From Elmis aenea (taxonomy: Eukaryota; Arthropoda; Insecta; Coleoptera; Elmidae), in assembly GCA_947652605.1 (NCBI GenBank), contig OX393577.1, positions 55,452,108 to 55,516,107 of the forward strand: a stretch of 64,000 nt of DNA, in the 5' to 3' direction. A program made the translations under genes and the position numbers. The notes beneath the pieces are model-generated. The model searched no databases. It had not been told where the DNA came from and saw only the letters and a list, made by a program, of their open reading frames with translations. This document shows, piece by piece, positions 26,701 to 35,700 of the stretch (its first letter is position 1; every line of letters starts with the position of its first letter).

Positions 26701-29700
26701 CCTTAGAAGTCTACGCCGATAGGTTGTGAACCTTCCACACTGGCACAGTACGTGAAAAATTCGTTTCTTCTTCTTCACCACATCCTCTTCATATATCGGT
26801 CTCTGAGAGTCCTATTATGTAGATGTCCTGTGGCTGCTCTGATGTCTACTCTGCTCATCTTGAGCGCTGAGCATTTCTTTTGTCTTTTCCTTAGAAACAT
26901 TTGACAGGATAGCCTTAGAATGGGCTTGTCCTGCAACTTTTTTTCATTGAGCAATATGCCCCTGTATTTGTATTAAAAAAGACATAAAATTTTTTAAATA
27001 TCTCGCTTAAACGAAAAGATAGAAAAAAACCTTAAAGACATTTTTGCCATGGTTTTTAGTCCTTAATAAGATAGCGATGTTCAATTTTTTTTTACTCATA
27101 CAAATATTGGTATATTACACCTAACTTTCTTATTTTAAATGGCAACCATAGTTGGCTTTGACATGAATCGAAAGCTTATTTTTTGCGCTTTTCAAAAATA
27201 CATAATTTGCTTATGGTTGCCATTTAAAATAAGAAAGTTAGGTGTAATATATCGGTATTGATATGAGAAAAAACAATTGAACATCGCTATCTTATTAAGG
27301 ACAAAAAACCATTCCAAAATTGTCTCTAATGTTTTTCTGTATCTTTTCGTTTAAGCGAGATATTTAACATTTTTGAAAATTGACAAAAATCGGTTTTTGG
27401 CTATATTTCGAAAATTAAAAAAGATATCAAAAATTTGTTTACGGCAATGAATTTCTCTCGAAAAAATATCTCGAGACTACGTACTTACTTTTTTTCTATC
27501 TTTGATAATAATCGAGATACCCTGTATGGGTATCGAAAATAGGTCACCCTGTACATTGAACTTAAAAATAAACTGGTGATGCAACCAAATTACGTTCGCC
27601 ATAACGGTAGTGAAGTGAAAAGTCAGTTTTTTCGATTTCCACGGCACTCTATTTGCTTCAGTAACGATTAGAAGAAAAAATGTCGAATATCTCGATACGG
27701 ATGAATTTTGGGTATGGGACATACTTCACAATCAACTTTCTATCTCAAACCGTTTAGCCACAATCGACCGATCCCGCATTAATGACTCACCCTGTATATT
27801 ATTAAATGGGACAGTCTTAGTTACAACTTGGCGAAAAAAACATTGTTTTAAATACCTTCATTTATTTGTTGTGACGTCACCGACTTTTTTTTAAAAATTA
27901 GTTGGTGTAATTTTTTTGGTGTATTCTTGTAGAGCGTTTTCAGTACTTTTCAACGGTGTTATCAGATTTTTTGTATCACTTTCTATTTTGGCACTACAGA
28001 CGAAAAATGAAATTTCAACGTTTTTGAAAATTTACCATAACTTAATTATTTATAAAAATAGAACTAAATGTTATAGAGGTTTTTTGTAAACATTTTATGC
28101 TTAAGTTTCATTTTTTTCTTCACATTTCTCCATTTTTTAACGACGTTAATTTCTGAGATTTCCGTTTGTGGTAGTTTTTGACAGAATATAAATTTTTAAA
28201 ACTTGTGCCCCCCAAGTTTAAGTGTACTTGCTACGCCACTGAAAATGGTTTTTAAAAATATTTATTATGCCCTAGTAATACATTTCTTTAATAAAAAAAA
28301 GTAATTAATTATCTATGTACTCACTGAAAATCAAGTCTTATAGTAATATAATTTAGGAAAATAGTGTACAGTTCTGATTATAAGAATAATGTTTTCCCCA
28401 ATTTTTCACTTACCTGAATGAAAGTAAATTGCAGTAACTGGAATAGGTGAACAGTACTGTGGTGTTTTTAAAAATGAAAATTTTGTGTACATTACAGTCT
28501 AGATTTTTCATTTTCATTTTGCCGATTAATTACACGACTTAAAAGGAAGATTGCACCTCATAAGTATTTTTATTTATTTAATAATTTAAGATTAAATAAT
28601 TTGATCTCTACTAAGTACAGATAATGAATAATAAATACACTTTTTTTTAGAAAAGTCTCTGGAATATTAAAGGCTGCTGGAAAATCAAAATCTCAGATGA
28701 GTGCACAAACTCGACCAAGTGTATCGTTTCAACCGCCAGATGAAACTTTACCAACACCTGTAGTTGACAATAAAGTTTTGGATCTGGATGACTTATCTAA
28801 CGCTGTAAGTTCACAATTACGCACTTTGCAAATTTCTGAGGTGTCTGTTATTATTGTGCAGAAAAATTAACATTGGACGCCGAAGACCAAATAAAAAAAG
28901 TTAAAAATGTAGAAATGTATTACAAATATTGGAATTTTTATGGTTTAGATTTTTTTGCCAATTATCACCTTTTTATTTTCAATTTTGCACTTAATTTTCG
29001 TATTTGCTTAAAATTAAAATTATGTTATGAAACAAAAATTTTAATTTCAATATGTATAAATAAGCTTGATTAGAAATGACTCACCTTTTTTTGGAAGTAT
29101 TTCTTGTCTAAGTGCAAAACCAATTTCAATACTTCTCTTCATCAGTAGCAGCGTTATATACAGGGTTAGCAGTCTAACTTAGGACAAAGTCTCGGAACGT
29201 CCATTATCTTGGTTATTATCAAACCTATTGTTTTAAAATTTAGCTTGAATATATGGTAAAAATTAAAAGTAATGAATTTATTGATGATATTTTAAATTCT
29301 GGTTTTGCAGGAAATTATGCTAACTTAATTTTCTAAATGAAACATCCGGTATATTTTTAAATTTTCAAATGCAAAATGAATGAAAAACTACATTCAGAAC
29401 ATCACCAAAGATTTTATTTTAAAATAAAGTTAATAAAATAACTGAAAAAACTAACACAAAAACGAGATACATGTAACTTCTGTCAGTTTGTTATCAACAA
29501 TAAAATTTGACAGTAGGTACTTATATTATCTTGATTTTGTGTTAGTTTTTTTATTAACTTTATTTTAAAATAAAATCCTCAAAAATGTTACATCTCTTAA
29601 CTTTATCAAAAATTCTTAATAACTTGAAAATTGTTGCAGATAGGTATAGGAAACGCTAATACAAATTGATGCAGAATTTAATTTTGCATTAGAAAATGAA

Positions 29701-32700
29701 AAAAAAAATAATTGGGCATTGTATTTGAAAAAAACGAGTTTTAGTGGTCTGAAGTTGTATTAAAAGAAAATTAAATTTTGGACACCCTGTAAGTAATGCA
29801 TCAATTGCAAAAATTTCAGGATGAACTTCAAGGTGTCTTCTATGCATGGTCTAAATTTAAGCGTTTTCTCTTCAAAAATGGCGGCGGTAGATAATATTAA
29901 GTATCACGATGAAAATCAAAATATTTTCAAAAAAGTCCAAAAATCTAAAAAACCACTACACCTAGGTATAGGGAATGCTATCAAAAGTCCGTCTAAAATA
30001 CAGTCTTAAATCCAAAAATGCAATAAAAAATGGACCATTGTATTTGAAATAAGAAAGTAAACATCAACTTCCGGTATTTCCAGAAATGCCGCCATCTTGA
30101 AAATATTTTTAGTAAACAGATCATATGCCATTATGGTCATAACCAAAATTTCAGATCAGTACCCTTTTTCATTCTTCATATATTTTTAATGCCCGGTCCC
30201 AATCAATTACCCCGTCCGTATGCAAGTCAAATTTCAATTTTTTTTTTAAATAACTAGATAATCGACCGTTCCACAACTTTGTCCCAACCCTGTATATTAT
30301 ATTTATCTATTTACACCCACACAGCCGCCATAGTAATGGTTATCGTTGGCAACGATGTTTATCTAATACTATATTGATTCAGTGCGAATGAAATGTTTTC
30401 ATTAAAACTTCTTTCAATTTGTCTAAAATGTAACCGTCCTTTCTCAATTGTAAAAATTAATTTTGAATAGGATGTTAAACTAGAAAAATTTACAGATCAG
30501 TCGGCTAGATTCATCACACGTAACTTTTAATAAAGTGGAATATGTAGAACAATTAAGTCCACCAACTAGACCCAAAGTCAGTGCTAGCGAATCATCAGTG
30601 ACAAGCACAGATATGGATACAGCTTTAAGTGTGCTTAGTACCATGCGTGTCGAACGAGAACAAAAAGATGGCACTTGTAAGTAAATATCCTGCCTCACTC
30701 CTTCATCAAATTATCAAGTCACTTGAAAATAGTTAGTTTAAGATTTTACAATTTTTTAGTATTACCACTTTCAAACTTAGACTCGATGGAACAAACTGAT
30801 GAATATTTTGATGAAATATTAAAAGACAGAAATGTATATGTGGATATGCATCTAGAAAATTTAGGCTTATTTTGTGCAGTGGTGAGGAAACACTTCAACA
30901 TTTTATTGACATAATTTTAAGTGAAGTGACCAGTTTTTCGAGACAGACCTGGATTTCAATCCTTTGTCCCGGTTATATTTAAGGGTGGTGTGCACTGACC
31001 AGTGGCGTAAATGGGGTAAATGGCGCCCGGGACATATTATTTTTTTGCCCCCCCCCCCTCGTCTGTATTTTTATTGTAGTTTTTGAGTTTTAAGTAAAAT
31101 AATGTTGTTATTTATTCAAATACACTACAATGAAAATAAGAACAAATTTTAAAATAATAATTGTATTTTAGTTTTCTGGTTTTAAATAAGTGAAATGAAC
31201 GCAAAAATATTTTGTCTTAGCGGCGCCCCCCAAGACTGGCGCACGGGGCACCGATACTCCCCCCCCGTCGCTACGCCACTGGCAGACATAGGCAGGAGGG
31301 GTCGGAACCCCACATAGGATCGCAATAAATCGATAAAGGGCCGGAGAGCTGTAAAATATGTGATAAAACACTACAAATAAACTGGTGTGGCCACCAAATG
31401 ACTTTCGCCATAAATATTGTATTTATGTCCGTATATGTGTTTGTGTATTAGTGGGTATAAAAAGTTTAAAGTGTCGCTCTAGGCGCTCTACCTAACCTAA
31501 TTTTTGTCAATGACGTCTGTCAACATGACGTAAATGACGTCTGTCAAAATGACGTTTCATGCGAATGTTTATGAATATGAACAACCACAGCGTTCTTAAA
31601 ACAATATTTTTAGCATTTAAAAAAATCATAACTTTTTTCACAGAAATTCAAGAGAATTGAGACAAACGACATTTTACTAAGAAAAATAAACTCTTTAACA
31701 TACTAAAATTTAAAAAAAATTGTTGGAGCCGTTTTCTAAAAAAATTTTAAAAATTTTGAATTTTTTAAATAATTTCGTAATTTAAAATTTTATCAAAAAA
31801 AGTTATTTGGGTTTTTTGTAGACCTCAACATAGACTACAATCCCACATTAACAGATTTTTTGTATCTATCACTGTTTTTATGTAATTTAGGGTTGTCGTT
31901 TTAACTTAAACACCCTGTATATTAGTTATTATTTGAAAAATTAAATATTGGCACGCACTTTCTCAAATACTTTTAAAGGCTCTATCGGAAACTACTATAA
32001 AAAATTTACATTTCTAACTTCTGGCACATACACACGGACGTCATTTCGAAAATAGTCACAGCGGGTTCAGGGGACCTCAAAACATGTACAGGGTGAGTCA
32101 TTAGTGGCGGATCGGTCGATTGTGGCTAAACGTTGTGAGATAGAAAGTTGATTCAAACTTTTAAACGGTATTTCATACAGTATTTTCTTCCGAACACGAT
32201 AAAAATATTTTCAAATATACAGGGTGAGTCACCTCTCTGGAACCAATAGCAACTTTTATATTTCAAATACAACACCCCATTTTTTATTAAATATTCTTGA
32301 CTGCCTTCATTTAAGCTTTACATCGATATAAAATAGTACAGGTTTTTATGCGGCCTTGTCACTAAAAAAAATCATTTTCAAAATGTTTCAAGGTTTTAAG
32401 TCTTTATTTAAAAAATTCTCCTGAAGTCATTTTTCGAAGCACAGAGTTGTAATTGGGTAAGGACATGCAGAAAACATTTCTCTATTAGCTCGATACGAAA
32501 AAGTTTGAATCACGCATACAGGGTGTTCATAAATAGGTGGCAACTTTCCTGATTTTCAAAAGCTCGTAATTCAATTTTTACAAATGCAAACCCCTGTATT
32601 TTCTTATGTCATCGAATTCGTCTTTAAGAGAGCTTCATTTTTTGTTAAGTATGTCCTATACCCAAAACTTATACTTTTCGAGATATTCGACTTTTTTTCC

Positions 32701-35700
32701 TAATCGTTATTAAAGCAACTAGGATGCCGTGGAAATCGAAAAAGCTGACTGTTCACTTCACTAACGTCAAAAACTTGTCATTTATTTCTTGAATTATAGC
32801 ATTTCCACAATAATTTCACTTTACTAGAGCAAATTGATATGGTTTATAGCTTGAGAGAAGGCGAAAGAAATCCTTTGCTGGCGGCAAGGATTTACACACA
32901 TTTTGATTAATATGCATTTATAGGCTAACTAGTTTATTCAATTTCATATAGCAATGATTTTTTTATGTTCTATTGTTTTATTTACAGAATTTATTTAATG
33001 TTTTTTTTTGTGGTTTCAACAAATAATTTGTCTTTTATTTTCCATTTTTCTTCGCGCTTCCTTTAAGGTTTAGAAACACTAGTAAAGTTCATAACAATAA
33101 TAAAATTGATTTGGTTGCCAATTTATTTATTGCTTATAAGTGAATCCACAAGACTAAGTATCTACCTACTATTAGTAATTAAATACACGAAACGGTGAAT
33201 AAACCATGTTAATTTGCTCTTGTAAAGTGAAATTAATTGTGGAAATGCTATAATTCAAGAGATAAATGACAAGTTTTTAACGTTAGTGAAGTGAACAGTC
33301 AGCTTTTTCGATTTCCACGGCATCCTATTTGCTTTAATAACGATTAGAAAAAAAAAGTCGAATATCTCGAAAAGTATGAGTTTTGGGTATAGGACATACT
33401 TAACAAAAAATGAAGCTCTCTTAAAGACGAATTCGATGACATAAGAAAATACAGGGGTTTGTATTTAAAAAAATTGAGTTACGAGCTTTTGAAAATCAGG
33501 AAAGTTGCCACCTATTTATGAACACCCTGTATGCGTGATTCAAACTTTTTCGTATCGAGCTAATAGAGAAATGTTTTCTGCATGTCCTTACCCAATTACA
33601 ACTCTGTGCTTCGAAAAATGACTTCAGGAGAATTTTTTAAATAAAGACTTAAAACTTTGAAAAATTTTGAAAATGATTTTTTTTTAGTGACAAGTCCGCA
33701 TAAAAACCTGTACTATTTTATATCGATGTAAAGCTAAAATGAAGGCGGTCAAGAATATTTAATAAAAAATAGGGTGTTGTATTTGAAATATAAAAGTTGC
33801 TATTGGTTCCAGAGAGGTGACTCACCCTGCATATTTGAAAATATTTTTATCGTGTTCGGAAGAAAAAACTGCATGAAATACCGTTTGAATCAACTTTCTA
33901 TCTCAAACCATTTAGCCACAATCGACCGATCCGCACACTAATGACTCACCCTGTATATCCGTCGAAATTTGGAATTCGAAAATTTTCACGATCACAATAC
34001 TTTCTTCATACTACGTATGGCGAAAGTAAAAATGGGACAAGTGCAAAGACTAAACTTTGCACTTGTTTCGACCAAAAAATCGATTGTCTTTAAAACCAAA
34101 GCAAATGGCTTCCAACTTCTAATACACGTTATTTATGGCCAAATTAAAGATTATTAGCTCTAAAATAAAAGCATCAAGCATCCTGTTGCTCAAAAAGAAA
34201 CTGGTGAATTTAAAAAAAGGTCCTCGGCTCTTTGTGCGTTTATTAACCCATCCCATGGAAGCATCCTGCCTACGCCACTGGTCGTGTGTGTTTCCGATTT
34301 GTCATAATATTTAATTTTTGAACCAAAAAGTAAACTGATCTAATGATTAAGAAAAAAAATTGATTAGAGAAAAAGTAATAAAACATTTTCATATTTTTTG
34401 CAATAACTTCTGAAGCACGAGCAATTTTGTACTTTTAAAAATTGATTGTAGCTCCTTTTATATTATTATTCATCTAATTTAAGTCAACCTGTATCTCTTA
34501 TGATAAGCGAGATTCCCTTTCTGGAAATGTTATCTGGTACACCCTGTATAAGCATTCCAATATAATAGATATTTCGATTGTATGGACCTTTTATTAGTCA
34601 GCTAAATCATTTCAGTTAAACTACTTTCGTTTAATTTTGTGAAAACAAAACTACAATCTATAAAAATGAACCACTCGTAATGTAATAAACTTAAAACAAT
34701 ATTATGTCGTTTGGGTAAAAAAATATTTAGAAAATAATAACCATAACATTTTAGATTCACAGTGATGAAATAACAGATGCAATAGATAAACTAAAAAATG
34801 TATTGAAGCAATGTATAAAATATCAACCTCAAACAGGACCTATGTATGAATACAGCGACGATCCAGTGTATCGTTATATTGTTGCTGCAAGACTTGAAGC
34901 AATGCATTCGGAAATAAACAGGTTAGTTCTATTTGTAACAAAGAAAAGGTTCAAAAAGTATTCAATTTTACACCCAATCAAGAGATACCTACAATCACAC
35001 TGTGGTTTTAGTACCAACTAAATTGTTAATAGATTGTATCGAAGCACCAATAAGTACTTACTGACAAAATTTTAATAACAGTTACCAAATTAATATTTTA
35101 AATTATCTCGTTTTAATTTTGCTGAGGACCATTGAAAGTAAATAATCTTCACTAAATTGAAAAAAAAAAATGCATCTGGAAATATTTAATTAAATATGTA
35201 TTACAAACAGTAATTATTACATCTCACAATTCTTTTAGTACATTTGTTTCCCTTCGCAATATTTAGCTACTAAAAAGATAGTAAATCTAATATTTGCTTT
35301 GTGTATCATCTGTGTACAGAGTAGGCAAATTTCGATGTTTTAATAGGGAATCTCGGTAACTATAAGAGGTATCAAAAAACGGACTGCACATCCTCGATAT
35401 CTTTTTTCGAGAAAAAGTTAATGGTGAAAACTAAAATTGGTTATCGTCTTTTGTTTTCGAGTTATCGCCGATAACTCGATTTTTCGTTTTATGACTATAT
35501 CTCGCTTGTTTATGAAAATAAACAAAAATAATTTTGACGTTCTACAGGCACTTTTTTGATAAAAATGCAGTGGCGTAGTCAATTTTTCAAAAAAAATCCG
35601 AAATTTGAGTTGTGACATAAAGTTGTATTTTTTTAAATAGAACTCATAGTAGTTGGCTATTACTTATTTAAATTCCTTATTTTTTGTCATTTCAAATATA

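Larger units (their letters stand above)
32089..33953. repeat. Composite foldback, outer TIR pair A
   Basis: A 1,865-bp palindrome with ends CAGGGTGAGTCATTAGTG and mirror, on TA (32087-32088, 33954-33955). Two further TIR pairs lie concentrically inside (32221/33829 and 32519/33529). The three midpoints are at about 33021, 33025 and 33024. The loop is about 32.87-33.19 kb. By eye the arms are about 95-98% identical. LRGUK intron 11. Confidence 0.93.
31374..34032. repeat. Unclassified interspersed repeat split by a foldback
   Basis: Parts 31374-32088 and 33954-34032 together match one uninterrupted 750-bp copy at about 38021-38771 (opposite orientation). Landmarks are CTGGTGTGGCCACCAAAT, TGACGTCTGTCAAAATGACG, and ATACTTTCTTCATACTACG with TATGGCGAAAGTA. 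A solo end occurs at 50067-50100. No coding capacity is seen. Confidence 0.8.

Noticed and set aside
30471..30495. Upstream acceptor for LRGUK exon 10
   Set aside because: Using it leads to an in-frame stop after about 19 codons; the acceptor at 30494-30495 keeps the frame open.
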